Notes: generated from the sequence alone by a model not told the origin. Shown: positions 1 through 8,655, numbered from the stretch's first letter. The stretch is 50,534 nucleotides of DNA from Deltaproteobacteria bacterium IMCC39524 (GCA_029667085.1 JARUHJ010000011.1:1-50534), one strand, 5' to 3'. A program made the numbers and translations.

Positions 1-1
1 T

Positions 2-151
2 CAGGCCAAGCGTCATTTGCGCAGATTCAACGGCATTCCCAGAGAGCATTTTGGGCTCTTTTTGAAGGAATGTGAGTGGCGTTTCAACACCCCTGACCCA
101 AAAACTCAATTGTTATTGTTAAAACAAATAGTTAAAGAGAATATGGGCTAG
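2..151 (+). CDS. IS1595-type transposase, C-terminal fragment (runs off the window)
   Basis: The open frame enters from the left edge and ends at TAG 149-151. Its 49 residues contain AKRHLRRFNGIP and LFLKECEWRFN, which resemble the end of ISXO2/IS1595-family transposases, where a DDE-type catalytic domain is followed by an RFN-type tail. Only the C-terminus is visible, so it cannot be judged whether the element is intact. A dispersed repeat starts about 20 bases after the stop. No terminal inverted repeat could be identified. Family assignment is from motif memory. Confidence 0.6.
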   Translation, partial: QAKRHLRRFNGIPREHFGLFLKECEWRFNTPDPKTQLLLLKQIVKENMG

Positions 152-171
152 TTATCTAGGACAGCCCCAAT

Positions 172-289
172 AAAAATGGCCACCAAGGATTGTCCCCTGG
201 TGGCCATAGTTTGTGTATTAAACAGCTTACTGAATACCTCTATCAACAAGAAGCCAGTTTTTCTCTTACAAGTCGTGAGTTTTAAGAAA
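172..289 (+). repeat. Dispersed repeat copy 1 (hairpin plus tail)
   Basis: Hairpin GGCCACCAAGG/CCTGGTGGCC at 178-205, then TGAATACCTCTATCAACAAG and AGTCGTGAG. It lies directly 3' of the minus-strand zinc-ribbon gene, so it would end that transcript. Confidence 0.85.
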
Positions 290-292
290 TGA

Positions 293-466
293 TCACAGAA
301 TCATTGATTCATCGAACGTGACAATAAAACCCTTGTTGCATGTCTGGCACTTAGCAATAAGAGATCTTTCAAACTTAGAGTCAAAGCCAACAAAATAGCT
401 TAACGGGACACTATTCACTTTTTGACATTCACTACACCTTGAAGTGATCATCCGCCTCTCTAGCAT
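293..466 (-). CDS. Small zinc-ribbon protein, 57 aa
   Basis: ATG at 466 is preceded by GGAGG seven bases upstream, and the frame ends at TGA 295-293. Two CxxC pairs (CSEC near residue 12 and CQTC near residue 42), about 26 residues apart, form a typical zinc-ribbon arrangement. There is no signal peptide, so it is probably cytoplasmic. A paralogue of the same length with the same Cys spacing sits at 32006-32179 (CNKC and CDSC). A repeat copy follows it immediately, as for most genes here. Function unknown; metal binding is inferred from the cysteines. Confidence 0.65.
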   Translation of the reverse strand: MLERRMITSRCSECQKVNSVPLSYFVGFDSKFERSLIAKCQTCNKGFIVTFDESMIL

Positions 467-701
467 TTTGAGCCTCCATCACCGAAGTATAGATTTAGTG
501 TCGGCAATTTCGTCTTAGACGTTAAATAAAATAGGACGCTGCCAATTATATCTAGTCATGAGGCGAGGTCAAATGTGATGGTGATAATATGTTTGTAGAA
601 TGGAGTTCTTAAATATGTCGTTCAATATGACTCGAATTTTGGACTCATAAGACGTGACTATTAGGCCTTTGTTTAGTCGTAAGGCACTTGAGATCAAAGG
701 G

Positions 702-1073
702 TTAAGCAGCAATAAACTGTTTGGCTTTATCGACCAAAGAGTTCTCCGTAAAAGGCTTCGGCAGGTAGCCATCTGCATTGGCTTCATCAGCCAGACCTTT
801 AAGCTCTAGCTCACCTTGAGACGAGATCAACACGATAGGGATTTGTTGGCTTTTCTCACGCTGTTTAAGGAGCTGTGTTTTCTTGACTCCCGACATAAAT
901 GGCATCATAACATCCATCAGAATGAGATCGGGTGGGGTCCTACTATAAATTATATGGTTTGAATAGATGCCACATTCGGCCGTTGAAACCATAAAACCAG
1001 CTTCACTTAAAAAGTCTTCAGCCATAGAAAGGACAAGACGATCATCATCAATAATCAAAATATGCTTATGCAT
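702..1073 (-). CDS. Stand-alone response regulator (CheY-like receiver)
   Basis: The 123-residue protein is a single receiver domain. Acidic residues D9-D11 follow the first strand (LIIDDD), the phospho-acceptor is D54 in LMDVMMP, and the conserved lysine is K106 in LPKPF. There is no output domain, so it probably acts by protein contact, as CheY or SpoIIAA-type relay proteins do. The start at 1073 is preferred over upstream codons because GGGAG sits eight bases before it and the receiver begins at once. Orphan histidine kinases at 7499 and 14333 are possible partners, but nothing in the sequence links them. Confidence 0.9.
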   Translation of the reverse strand: MHKHILIIDDDRLVLSMAEDFLSEAGFMVSTAECGIYSNHIIYSRTPPDLILMDVMMPFMSGVKKTQLLKQREKSQQIPIVLISSQGELELKGLADEANADGYLPKPFTENSLVDKAKQFIAA

Positions 1074-1250
1074 AAAATTCTCCCAGTAAAACAACGTTCC
1101 ACTAAAGCTAGGGGTTGGATGCAAATACGTCAATACAAATTACATTAATTTCAAAACATTAATATGTTTATTAGTTAGTTACGTCACAATATATACCTGC
1201 CACTGCCTCCGTTGTCTCAGAAGGAAATTGTGTTCTCCAGAGACAAAAAC

Positions 1251-1360
1251 GGCCACCAAGGATCGTCCCCTGGTGGCCATAGTTTTGTATATTAAAGAGC
1301 TTCCTGAATACCTCTATCAACAAGAAGCCGGTTTTCCTCTCAGAAGTCGTTATATTTAAA
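1251..1360 (+). repeat. Dispersed repeat copy 2
   Basis: Complete hairpin (1251-1278) and tail ending AGAAGTCGTTATATTT. It is followed directly by a second, different hairpin at 1361-1397. Confidence 0.85.
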
Positions 1361-1397
1361 AAGCCCCCGATTCAAAGACTGAAGGCTTTCGTGCTCA
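1361..1397 (-). terminator. Second hairpin family (AAAGCC/GGCTTT)
   Basis: AAAGCCCCCGATTC ... GAAGGCTTT forms a stem. Near-identical hairpins occur at 26013-26040 and 43824-43856, so this is a second reusable terminator module. Confidence 0.55.
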
Positions 1398-1418
1398 CAA
1401 ATACTAGGATACAAATTG

Positions 1419-1453
1419 ATGTCCCACAGCTCGGAGGTGAACTGTGGGACATC
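1419..1453. other. Perfect 12-bp inverted repeat with short downstream open frame
   Basis: GATGTCCCACAG and CTGTGGGACATC form a perfect 12-bp stem around a 12-base loop that contains GGAGG. About 25 bases later GGGAGG precedes a GTG-started frame of only 15 codons (1481-1528). There is no T-run after the stem. It could be a structured leader or a protein-binding site; neither is established. Confidence 0.45.
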
Positions 1454-1572
1454 AGGTTTAAATTTGGGAGGTAGAGCGTGAAGAAGTTCGCTCTTAAAAA
1501 CTTTATAACTTTGTTTTATTTATAGCGAAAGTCTCTTTTTATTTCAAAAACATCATTCAGCATTACAAGAAA

Positions 1573-1685
1573 AGGCCACCAAGGCAGCAACCCTGGTGGC
1601 CATAGTTTTGTGTATAAACGAGCTCACTGAATACCTTTATCAATAATAAGCCGGTTTTCCTCTCATATGTCGTGACTTATGGGAA
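1573..1685 (+). repeat. Dispersed repeat copy 3
   Basis: Complete copy just 3' of the minus-strand channel gene. Read on the minus strand it ends in GGTGGCCTTTTCTTG, a plausible intrinsic terminator for that gene. Confidence 0.85.
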
Positions 1686-1771
1686 CATCGAGATGTACCG
1701 CAGTCGAAACCCTGCCCCGGAACACACCAACACTATATTCCTGAACACTCAAATTGTCACTTAGATGGAAG

Positions 1772-2896
1772 CTACTGAATTCGATCCACGTTCATGTATA
1801 CCAACACTATCAAGCCGGTGATTAATGTGTAGCCTAACGGAAATGCCCATCGACATACAAAGTCGATCTGATCGCCAATACCCTTTCGACCCGACCGATT
1901 CTGCTTTTCGACAGCGAAACTAATGACAACGGTGGCTGCAAGCATTAGGAAAGTTGAAATCATAAATGCATCCATCATCGTGAGATATGGGATGGCCGGA
2001 ACATTATCAAGCACGACAAAATAGTAGGCGACGACACTGAGGATACCGACCAGAGAGATATTGACACGACTGGCAATTGATTCTTCATCCATCCAGAAAA
2101 CGCACCACGAGAGTGACACCAAGATCAGCAACGGCAGAATAATACTGAAAATGATGTGCCCCGGTCGTCGACCAATATTGATATCGACTACCAACTCAGA
2201 ATAATATTGTTTGCTCCCTCCCGCACGGACATATTCTGCAGTTTTTTCTCTGATGTTGATCCCTTGTTTCGTCCATTCGGCAATACCTTTATCCTGTACC
2301 CAGGTGCCCGTCATCTCGGGTTCGTAGACCAGTACGACCTCATTGTTCTGATAATTGTATGGATGCAAATACACTTCTAGCCTCTGGTTGTCGAAAGGGA
2401 ATGTCCGGAGATCCATCGGCGTCTCGGCTCGCGCCTGGAAGTACTCTGCGTAGACCATTGTGCCGTCAGGATAAACGCCGATTGCCATGTGGTTAGTATT
2501 GCGGTCGCCAATACCATTGGAGATTTTGATGTGTGGTCGCCAGCCCTGGTAGATTTCCTTTACGGCAAAATCGCCTTGGTAAACTCGTAAAGGTATCCGT
2601 GCAAGAATTTCTGCCTGGTTTATATCGGCAAGGGCAAGCTCAAACGGATCATAAGCTTGTCTTGGATCTGACCATTTGAGTACGATCGCCCCTTCGAATT
2701 CGATTTCTTCGTTTGGCTCGTTGATATCCGTGATGTCGATCAAGTGAAAACCTATGCGAACTTCGACCGGTCCATCAGTGGGTTTCGGGATCATTCGTAA
2801 CGCGTCGCCGGGTTGTGTGCCGGAATAACTCAGCGTGCTGATAGTTAGAAAAAATAATATCAGTCCTGCTGTAAAGCACATCTTACAAAATTTCAT
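1772..2896 (-). CDS. Prokaryotic pentameric ligand-gated ion channel (Cys-loop receptor family)
   Basis: The 374-residue protein has a signal peptide (about 1-25), an extracellular beta-sandwich to about residue 245, and four membrane helices (M1 about 246-268, M2 274-297, M3 304-328, M4 349-369). The FPFDNQ segment at 166-171 is the Pro-loop signature; flanking cysteines are absent, as in bacterial GLIC/ELIC-type channels. M1 carries the conserved proline (SIILPLL). The length fits the bacterial family. M2 begins ESIASRVNISLVG, and charge selectivity cannot be read safely. No clear Shine-Dalgarno precedes the ATG. The ligand is unknown. A repeat copy follows the gene. Confidence 0.88.
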   Translation of the reverse strand: MKFCKMCFTAGLILFFLTISTLSYSGTQPGDALRMIPKPTDGPVEVRIGFHLIDITDINEPNEEIEFEGAIVLKWSDPRQAYDPFELALADINQAEILARIPLRVYQGDFAVKEIYQGWRPHIKISNGIGDRNTNHMAIGVYPDGTMVYAEYFQARAETPMDLRTFPFDNQRLEVYLHPYNYQNNEVVLVYEPEMTGTWVQDKGIAEWTKQGINIREKTAEYVRAGGSKQYYSELVVDINIGRRPGHIIFSIILPLLILVSLSWCVFWMDEESIASRVNISLVGILSVVAYYFVVLDNVPAIPYLTMMDAFMISTFLMLAATVVISFAVEKQNRSGRKGIGDQIDFVCRWAFPLGYTLITGLIVLVYMNVDRIQ

Positions 2897-3101
2897 GATG
2901 GCACCAGAACTGAATGCGGTGATCAGGTTAGTGTGAACCTGTTATGCCCTTCACCAATCTGATTGATGGCCGTTTTTGTTTAAAAAAGTATATGATCCTC
3001 TTTCTTGTATTTGTAACAGAATAAATAAATATCGCTACTCTTCCACTTTCAGCAACCGGAACCTCAATTTCACCATACCTAAATATCCAGACATATAAAA
3101 A

Positions 3102-3213
3102 GGCCACCAAGGATCGAACCCTGGTGGTCATAGTTTTGTGTATTAAAGAGCTTCCTGAATACCTCTATCAATAATAAGCCAGTTTTCTTCTCGCCAGTGG
3201 TAACTTGTAAGAA
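3102..3213 (+). repeat. Dispersed repeat copy 4
   Basis: Full hairpin and tail, with a divergent 3' end (GCCAGTGGTAACTTGT) shared with the copy at 19172. It lies between the channel gene and the divergent lipoprotein; the 155 bases after it hold no recognised signal. Confidence 0.8.
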
Positions 3214-3368
3214 AGGTGTGTCTAAAAAAATAAGGGCGATTCGAGTTATATTTAGTGACCTCCATAGTTACTCAAAATTTAAGGTGATTATAAACGCTTG
3301 AAAAAAGGTTTTTATGGGGTTTAATTCTATTAAATGGGTTCATAAATAAGGGTTGAAGGGAGGTTCTT

Positions 3369-4826
3369 ATGTTTAAAATTTACATTTTAATAAATAAGCT
3401 CTTTTTAAAACTCATCATGCCCGTTGGAATTATTTTTCTTCTTTTCGCCTGTGGTGGCGGCGGAGGTGGTGGCGACAGTGAATCATCCTCACAAAGTGAA
3501 GAGTTATCTTTTGAACTTGGCTTAGATGGACCTGGGGATGCTGGGGACTATTTTCCCCTGGAAATTGGTAACGTCTGGGTTTTTGAAGGGACAATGTTTT
3601 CGGCGAGCGAATCTTTTGATTACCACAACACAATTAGTATCAACAAAACTAAAATCGTCGATGGGTTTGATGCTTTAGTCGTAGAAGAAACAAATTCGTA
3701 TGCAGAGGGGTCTTCTGAAAGTTATATTTTCAAAGATCTTAATGGAATCGCTAACCTTGGAAGCAGCAATGAAGGCGCTTTAGGTGTTCAGCTTTCAAGA
3801 TATTGGGAAGGTCGATTCCCTGTAGTAAGCGGGGAAAGTTTTGTACAGCTTGATAGAACAGGATTGACTCTTGGGGAGGACTTGGATGGTGATGGTATAA
3901 ATGATTCGTTTGATATCCGCTCTATTGTTACTGTCGTAGACTTTACGAGTAAAACGGTTCCCGTTGGAACATTCAATAATGTTGTTCACATCAGAAGAAA
4001 AATAAATCTTGATTATATCTTGTCCTTTGAGCCTGACGTAATTCCTGCAACCGTTGAAGAGGATTCTTATTTTGCGTCAAACGTTGGCTTTATCGAAAGG
4101 TCTTTATCAATCACGGTAGACGGTTCAACTGAAAGAGCGCTTGAGCAATTAGCTGTTTATGTTGTAAACGGCCAATCTGCTGGTCTTAATCGAGTGACAG
4201 ATTCTGTAATAGTGGAAAGTGGAGCTCCTCTTGGAAATGATATCTATTACTGGTTTGAAGTTGTCCCCAACACTGACCAGACTGTTTCACTGACAGGTTT
4301 GACTGACGAAGCAGATCTCCTCCCGATACTGCCAAATATTTGCACCCAGGGACATACGTCTCTGCCTGATACAAATCCTGAAGATTGTCAACTAGCAACA
4401 GCGCCGTATCGCGTCATTTTTGCTGTGAATGGGTTGGAGAGTTCGGAATACATTCTTTCGATTGCCCAGACTCCAGACTTTACTTTTCCAGTCAATGAAG
4501 GGAAAACACTAAATCCAATTGTAATACAAGATAGTATTCCCACCGAAGGCCAAGTCGGCTCGAGAGGAATAAGCTTTTATACCTCGACAGATCTTACTTA
4601 TGGAAATTACACAGTAAGCATTTCTGGCTTAAGTAATGATGCCGATTTAGGAGTGTACAATGATGGAACGTATTCATCTGAACTGGATTGTTCTTTAATT
4701 AAGGCAGGAGATGTCCTGGACTATCCTGAGGATTGTATCGTCGAAAATGTAAATGAATTATATTTCAGTGTTGAATCAGGAGAACTTAATAGCGAGGGCG
4801 CTTCATACATTATTTTAGTAAGATAA
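3369..4826 (+). CDS. Large secreted lipoprotein with C-terminal PPC-like repeats
   Basis: The start at 3369 has GGGAGG seven bases upstream. A hydrophobic N-terminus ends in the lipobox LLFAC (Cys28), followed by a glycine-rich linker and a Ser/Glu stretch, so the protein should be lipid-anchored outside the inner membrane. A DxDxDG-type loop (DLDGDGIND) suggests one calcium site. Two related C-terminal segments, VSLTGLTDEADLL and VSISGLSNDADLG, resemble the PPC (prepeptidase C-terminal) fold, with paired cysteines nearby. No catalytic domain was recognised. It is monocistronic and followed by a strong terminator. Confidence 0.75.
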   Translation: MFKIYILINKLFLKLIMPVGIIFLLFACGGGGGGGDSESSSQSEELSFELGLDGPGDAGDYFPLEIGNVWVFEGTMFSASESFDYHNTISINKTKIVDGFDALVVEETNSYAEGSSESYIFKDLNGIANLGSSNEGALGVQLSRYWEGRFPVVSGESFVQLDRTGLTLGEDLDGDGINDSFDIRSIVTVVDFTSKTVPVGTFNNVVHIRRKINLDYILSFEPDVIPATVEEDSYFASNVGFIERSLSITVDGSTERALEQLAVYVVNGQSAGLNRVTDSVIVESGAPLGNDIYYWFEVVPNTDQTVSLTGLTDEADLLPILPNICTQGHTSLPDTNPEDCQLATAPYRVIFAVNGLESSEYILSIAQTPDFTFPVNEGKTLNPIVIQDSIPTEGQVGSRGISFYTSTDLTYGNYTVSISGLSNDADLGVYNDGTYSSELDCSLIKAGDVLDYPEDCIVENVNELYFSVESGELNSEGASYIILVR

Positions 4827-4847
4827 CAAGTTAGTTGATTAAAAGAG

Positions 4848-4888
4848 AAAGACGGCTCTTGAATATTTATCGAGGCCGTCTTTTTTTC
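4848..4888 (+). terminator. Rho-independent terminator of the lipoprotein gene
   Basis: AAGACGGC and GCCGTCTT arms with a run of seven T directly after; about 20 bases 3' of the stop codon. Confidence 0.85.
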
Positions 4889-5051
4889 TTATCTGGTTAT
4901 AAAAAGATACAAATTAAACAGATTGAGTGGTTACTCTTGAAAAAGGGAAGTAACCTGTCCTAAAAGGCTATTGTTAAAACCTTGTGTGTGCAAAGTTGAT
5001 ATGAGAGGGCTAAACCCCAGAATGTTTGCATAGATTTTGGGACTGGACAAA

Positions 5052-5236
5052 TCTACTATAAATCCTCCTCCTGGATTTTGCCCCTCTGGGTAGGATGGTT
5101 CTGTGAGATTCTTAGATTGGCTGACAAATAATAAATGGCCACTTGGAATTGCTCCAGGTGGCCATCATTTTGTCGTCTTAAATGTCTCTATCTATAAGAA
5201 GCCGGTTTCCCTCTCACAAGTCGTGATTAATAAAAA
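5052..5236 (+). repeat. Dispersed repeat copy 5 with degenerate head
   Basis: The head is recognisable from CTATAAATCCTCCTCC; hairpin GGCCACTTGG/CCAGGTGGCC at 5137-5164 shows compensated arm changes; the tail ends CAAGTCGTGATTAAT. It sits 40 bases 3' of the minus-strand gene 5278-5691. Confidence 0.8.
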
Positions 5237-5277
5237 CAGTCACTCAACAATATGTTTCAGTTCCATACTTTTTAGAT

Positions 5278-5691
5278 TTAATTAGTATCGAGTGGTAGCG
5301 TTCGATTGGTCAAGGTCGAGTCAGACAACCAATCAATAGCTTTTTCAAAGTCGGTAAATATCTGGTAAGAGAAACCCTTGAGAACCATACATGAATGAAA
5401 CTGCCTTGCAGTGCGCAGACGTTCTTCGTTGTCAGGAATCACATTGGCAATTTTATTTTTAAAATCAGGGAGAGAGTTGGTAAATTCAAGGGAGATTTTC
5501 ATCATATCGGTGATGTTTGCGTTCGTTACTTCGGTATCCCTCATATCGAGTAAGATATTATGGTCTGGGTGAACGTAGGCGATGTCGGCAAATTGCTTAA
5601 CAAAGGCCATCGACTTATTCATGTCAATCTCACCAGAGACTGTCTTTCTTACAAAATCTTTAATTTTGTAGATTTTGATTTCGGTCTTCAT
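5278..5691 (-). CDS. STAS/SpoIIAA-like small protein, 137 aa
   Basis: Cytoplasmic alpha/beta protein with the line LLDMRDTEV in the middle and the ending IFTDFEKAIDWL, a pattern shared by SpoIIAA-like (STAS) proteins, where the last helix carries a WL pair. A probable distant paralogue is at 33891-34268 and ends IFKDIGEAEKWL. The start at 5691 (MKTEIKIYKI) is chosen because the longer frame begins in low-quality sequence and lacks a ribosome site; AGCAGGT precedes this ATG. STAS-type proteins usually act by binding partners. No partner gene adjoins it, and a repeat copy follows. Confidence 0.6.
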   Translation of the reverse strand: MKTEIKIYKIKDFVRKTVSGEIDMNKSMAFVKQFADIAYVHPDHNILLDMRDTEVTNANITDMMKISLEFTNSLPDFKNKIANVIPDNEERLRTARQFHSCMVLKGFSYQIFTDFEKAIDWLSDSTLTNRTLPLDTN

Positions 5692-5817
5692 AAGTACCTG
5701 CTGCAACAGTGGTAATAGTCCGTAAATTGTACTTTGGTAAAGGTTTAAGTCAAAGAAGTCGCTTTTGTTTTCTATCCTGCACCTTAAGAACGGCAAAAGC
5801 ACTTCGCCAGTCGTGAC

Positions 5818-5856
5818 AAAAAATGAAGAGGCTAGCCCATTTGGGACAACCTCTTC
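5818..5856 (-). terminator. Terminator 3' of the YSC84-like gene
   Basis: On the minus strand GAAGAGG and CCTCTTC arms are followed by ATTTTTT. It lies about 175 bases after the stop of the minus-strand gene 6030-6590. Nothing convincing is encoded between them. Confidence 0.7.
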
Positions 5857-6029
5857 TACTCATCATCTTCTGCAAAAGTTTACATATGACGTATCCACGA
5901 TGCCCTTTACCTATAACATAATCACCGACAAGACATACAGCAGGGAGTTCCCTGTGGTAGTCGAAAGCCGGGGGGCATGGAGACCCCAACTCAGAGTGGC
6001 GTTCCCAAGAACAGGTGCAGCAACAAGGC

Positions 6030-6590
6030 TTAATTGAGATCGTCGTCTTTCCAGTACTTAGTTCCCTGTACCGTGGCCTGAAGTGCTAAGCCGTTTTGGG
6101 TTAACTTGTATAGTGTTATCCCCGGCTGAACAGTGATTGCGCCATCATAAGCGCCACCGTCTTCTCCGGATTTCGCCGCTGCATCTGCCTGGGCGTTCGC
6201 TTCCCAGCCGTCTTCTACGAACGAATTAAACACTTGTTGGTTGTCAAAAATAAAGATCGCCCTGAAATCCTTTGCACCGAGACCAACCCCTACACCGCCA
6301 GAGAACATATTCATGTAAATATTCTGACCGGTTTGATTGTTGTGGGCGACGCCGCTACCCCTTTCCGTAGAGATCAGAAAGAGGTTGAGGCCAAAATTCT
6401 GAAAGGTTGCGTAGCCATAGGCTCCGGCAATTTTGGCTTTTGACTCTGGGTGTGTCTTGTACAGCATTGAGAGGGTCGCTTGGCTTTCACTTAACAGCTC
6501 TTTCCTCTGTGCGTCCGGCGTTGCTTCTTTAGCGCATGAAATCAAAAATATACTCAAAAGAACGACAAGGATGATTTTCAGACTTTTCAT
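6030..6590 (-). CDS. YSC84/SYLF-domain lipoprotein
   Basis: The 186-residue precursor has a signal peptide ending in LISC (lipobox), so it is a lipoprotein. The mature part shows the SYLF/YSC84 pattern: AKIAGAYGYATF, a Gly-rich segment SGGVGVGLGAKDFRAIFIF, and a hydrophobic C-terminal sheet ending in KYWKDDDLN. In eukaryotes this domain binds lipids and actin; the bacterial lipoproteins have no settled role. ATG 6590 is supported by GGAGA upstream. A palindromic sequence at 6661-6699 could be its operator. Confidence 0.8.
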   Translation of the reverse strand: MKSLKIILVVLLSIFLISCAKEATPDAQRKELLSESQATLSMLYKTHPESKAKIAGAYGYATFQNFGLNLFLISTERGSGVAHNNQTGQNIYMNMFSGGVGVGLGAKDFRAIFIFDNQQVFNSFVEDGWEANAQADAAAKSGEDGGAYDGAITVQPGITLYKLTQNGLALQATVQGTKYWKDDDLN

Positions 6591-6660
6591 TGGGGGTCTC
6601 CATTATCAGGTTGGTTTGTGTTCGCCTGTAGCAACAACACGTTGATGCTTTGTCAGGACT

Positions 6661-6699
6661 CTTGTCAAACACATTAACAGCTCTTTTAATGTTGACAAG
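6661..6699. promoter_or_regulatory. Imperfect palindrome upstream of the YSC84-like gene
   Basis: CTTGTCAA and TTGACAAG arms enclose CACATTAA/TTAATGT, about 70 bases upstream of the 6590 start. The symmetry suggests a dimeric regulator site, and the right arm contains a TTGACA-like -35. The regulator is unknown. Confidence 0.4.
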
Positions 6700-6721
6700 T
6701 TTGCCCTGACAAATCAGAAAA

Positions 6722-6825
6722 GGCCACCCGCTTCAAGGTGGCCATTTTCATTTATATTAAAAAACTTCCTAAAAGCCTCTATCAAAAATAAGCTTCTTTC
6801 TTCGTAAGAAGTCGTGACTAATAAC
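6722..6825 (+). repeat. Dispersed repeat copy 6 (divergent)
   Basis: Short hairpin GGCCACC/GGTGGCC, tail with CCTCTATCAAAAATAAG and GAAGTCGTGACTAAT. A different terminator module follows at 6827. Confidence 0.8.
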
Positions 6826-6826
6826 A

Positions 6827-6875
6827 AAAAAAGCCCCGCAGCCAAAAGATGGAGGGGGAGGTCTACGGGGCAATT
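6827..6875 (-). terminator. Third hairpin family (GCCCCG/CGGGGC)
   Basis: On the minus strand GCCCCGTAG ... CTGCGGGGC is followed by TTTTTTT. A second copy with the same flank (ATTCAGGAGGCAAAC) is at 21458-21506. No convincing minus-strand gene precedes it. Confidence 0.6.
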
Positions 6876-7127
6876 CTATTCAGGAGGCAAACAGTTGATT
6901 GCATGCCTTGTATATACTTTACCATCTTACTGGGACTTTTGTTTGCTCAGGAGTACAATAATCTACAGCTGAACAATATTACCTCAAAGCAGGGTTAGCT
7001 TGGTTCTTGGTTGTGCACGCATTCGACTAAGGAGTCGCAATTATCAGAAGGTTAATTGAAATTGTAGAATTTTATGGTTTGATTACTGGACACGCCATAA
7101 GCACTAGCAGGCAGCTTGGAGGATGTA

Positions 7128-7292
7128 ATGTCTAACGATAAGATAATTTCACAGCCTATAAAAGAAGCAATTCGCCTGCAGTTACTTGCATCAATGCTTG
7201 CAAACTCAAATTCAAACTTTTCCCAAAAATCATGTGGTGCTTTGCAGAATTTCTGGAAAGATTTGTTCAAGAGGACTAAGCCACTCCATTAA
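7128..7292 (+). CDS. Small hypothetical protein, 54 aa
   Basis: ATG 7128 is preceded by TTGGAGGATGTA, a strong ribosome site, and the frame closes at TAA 7290-7292. The protein has an amphipathic N-terminal helix, several asparagines and serines in the middle, and a basic end (LFKRTKPLH). I do not recognise it. An overlapping 72-codon frame on the opposite strand lacks a ribosome site and is less likely. The ribosome site is the main argument that it is real. Confidence 0.45.
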   Translation: MSNDKIISQPIKEAIRLQLLASMLANSNSNFSQKSCGALQNFWKDLFKRTKPLH

Positions 7293-7368
7293 TTTTTTGC
7301 CAACCCTTTTAGATGTAGCTTTTGTGAAAAAAGCCGATAGTTTTTTGATCTATGGAATCAACGAAAAA

Positions 7369-7476
7369 GGCCACCCAACATTAACCAGGTGGCCATCGTT
7401 TTATGAATGAATGAGCTCCCTAAATACCTTTATCAATAAGACGCTGGTTTCCGTCTCAGAAGTCGTGATTTGTAAG
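7369..7476 (+). repeat. Dispersed repeat copy 7
   Basis: Hairpin and full tail ending AGAAGTCGTGATTTGTAAG, 23 bases 3' of the minus-strand kinase gene. Confidence 0.85.
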
Positions 7477-7498
7477 ACACCCACCAAAAGAAGGGTTT

Positions 7499-8569
7499 TC
7501 AAACTTTCATCTCAACACAGAAGGTTGCCCCACCGCCCGGGGTTTCTTCTACCCAGGCATCTCCGCTAAAGCGCCTGGCGATCTTCTTCACCGTGGCCAA
7601 GCCGATTCCTGTCCCTTGCTTGTCTTCTCCGGTTGTGCCCCGACAAAAGGCTTCAAAAATGCAGTCTCGTTCATCAATTGGGATTCCGAGGCCGTGATCG
7701 CGAACATAAAGGCACACCTTATCTCCTCTACGTTCGCCGCCCACTTCGATAACATCTCCAGGTTTGCATCCATATCTTATGGCATTGCCAATGAGATTAT
7801 CGAACACCTGAAAAAGAAGATTTTTCGAGACCTGAACGACCGGAAGATCGCCAATTTCTACTCCCACTTCAGCCCTAAAGATTTGATCTGACAGGCTGTA
7901 GACCACCTCGTTAACGACCTTACTGGTGTCTTGAGCCTCAATAGGGTCCTGGGTCTTACCAATAGTGGAAAGGCCAAGCAAATCATCCATCAGCATAGCC
8001 ATCATTTCACCCGAGGAACTGATTTTAGCAAGGCAATTAAGAGCTTGTTCATCCAGGCTGTTCTGGCACTGATCGTAAAGTAAATCGGCATAGCCGATGA
8101 TTGCGGAAAGGGGGGTTCGTAGGTCGTGAGAGACGGTATAGACAAATGCTTCCAGTTCCTTCTCCACCAACTTGCGTTCCGTGATATGTCTCCATTCTCG
8201 TAGGACTCTTTCTACTATGCGTGGCATTTCAGCTAGGGTTGCTGATGATTTGACCAAGTAATCCAGCGCTCCGGCCTTCATTGCTGCAACTGCGGCTGCT
8301 TCGTCTCCTTGGCCGCTCATTACCACAGCGGGGTAGGATGTCATTCCCTCTTGGCCCTGTAAAAGATCCGTGCCACTACCGTCAGGTAGCATCAAATCAA
8401 TAATAGCTAGATGGGGAGTAGCCTTGTCCAGATAAACTTGAGCTTCAGCAAGGCTTTGTACGACAGTCAATTTAACTGGGATGTGCCCCGCCTCCAAGGC
8501 CTCTCGAATGAGGGCCGCATGAGTCTCAGAGTCTTCGACCAAAAGGATATGGATTGTCTCTCTGCCCAT
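7499..8569 (-). CDS. Receiver-histidine kinase hybrid (REC-HisKA-HATPase_c)
   Basis: The 356-residue soluble protein starts with a receiver (E12 D13, phospho-acceptor D58 in IIDLMLP, K107). A HisKA domain follows with the phosphorylated H148 in SHDLRTPL, then an HATPase_c domain with N-box (DNLIGNAIRYG), G1 (DHGLGIP) and G2 (GTGIGLATV). No membrane segment is present, so input must come through the receiver from another kinase. GGAAGG precedes ATG 8569. No response regulator adjoins it; 702 and 17367 in this window are candidates. The 440 bases upstream hold a degenerate repeat head and no gene. Confidence 0.92.
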   Translation of the reverse strand: MGRETIHILLVEDSETHAALIREALEAGHIPVKLTVVQSLAEAQVYLDKATPHLAIIDLMLPDGSGTDLLQGQEGMTSYPAVVMSGQGDEAAAVAAMKAGALDYLVKSSATLAEMPRIVERVLREWRHITERKLVEKELEAFVYTVSHDLRTPLSAIIGYADLLYDQCQNSLDEQALNCLAKISSSGEMMAMLMDDLLGLSTIGKTQDPIEAQDTSKVVNEVVYSLSDQIFRAEVGVEIGDLPVVQVSKNLLFQVFDNLIGNAIRYGCKPGDVIEVGGERRGDKVCLYVRDHGLGIPIDERDCIFEAFCRGTTGEDKQGTGIGLATVKKIARRFSGDAWVEETPGGGATFCVEMKV

Positions 8570-8655
8570 GTCTTGGCCTTCCCGTTCAATCTTAGAAACC
8601 TACGCAAATCACACATCAACAATCTACAGCAGTAGTGCCTTGAGGTCAAAGTGGG

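Noticed and set aside
5765-6037. Plus-strand open frame of 90 codons (and a minus-strand frame 5750-5989)
   Set aside because: No ribosome site, no recognisable composition, and it overlaps a minus-strand terminator and the 3' end of the YSC84-like gene.
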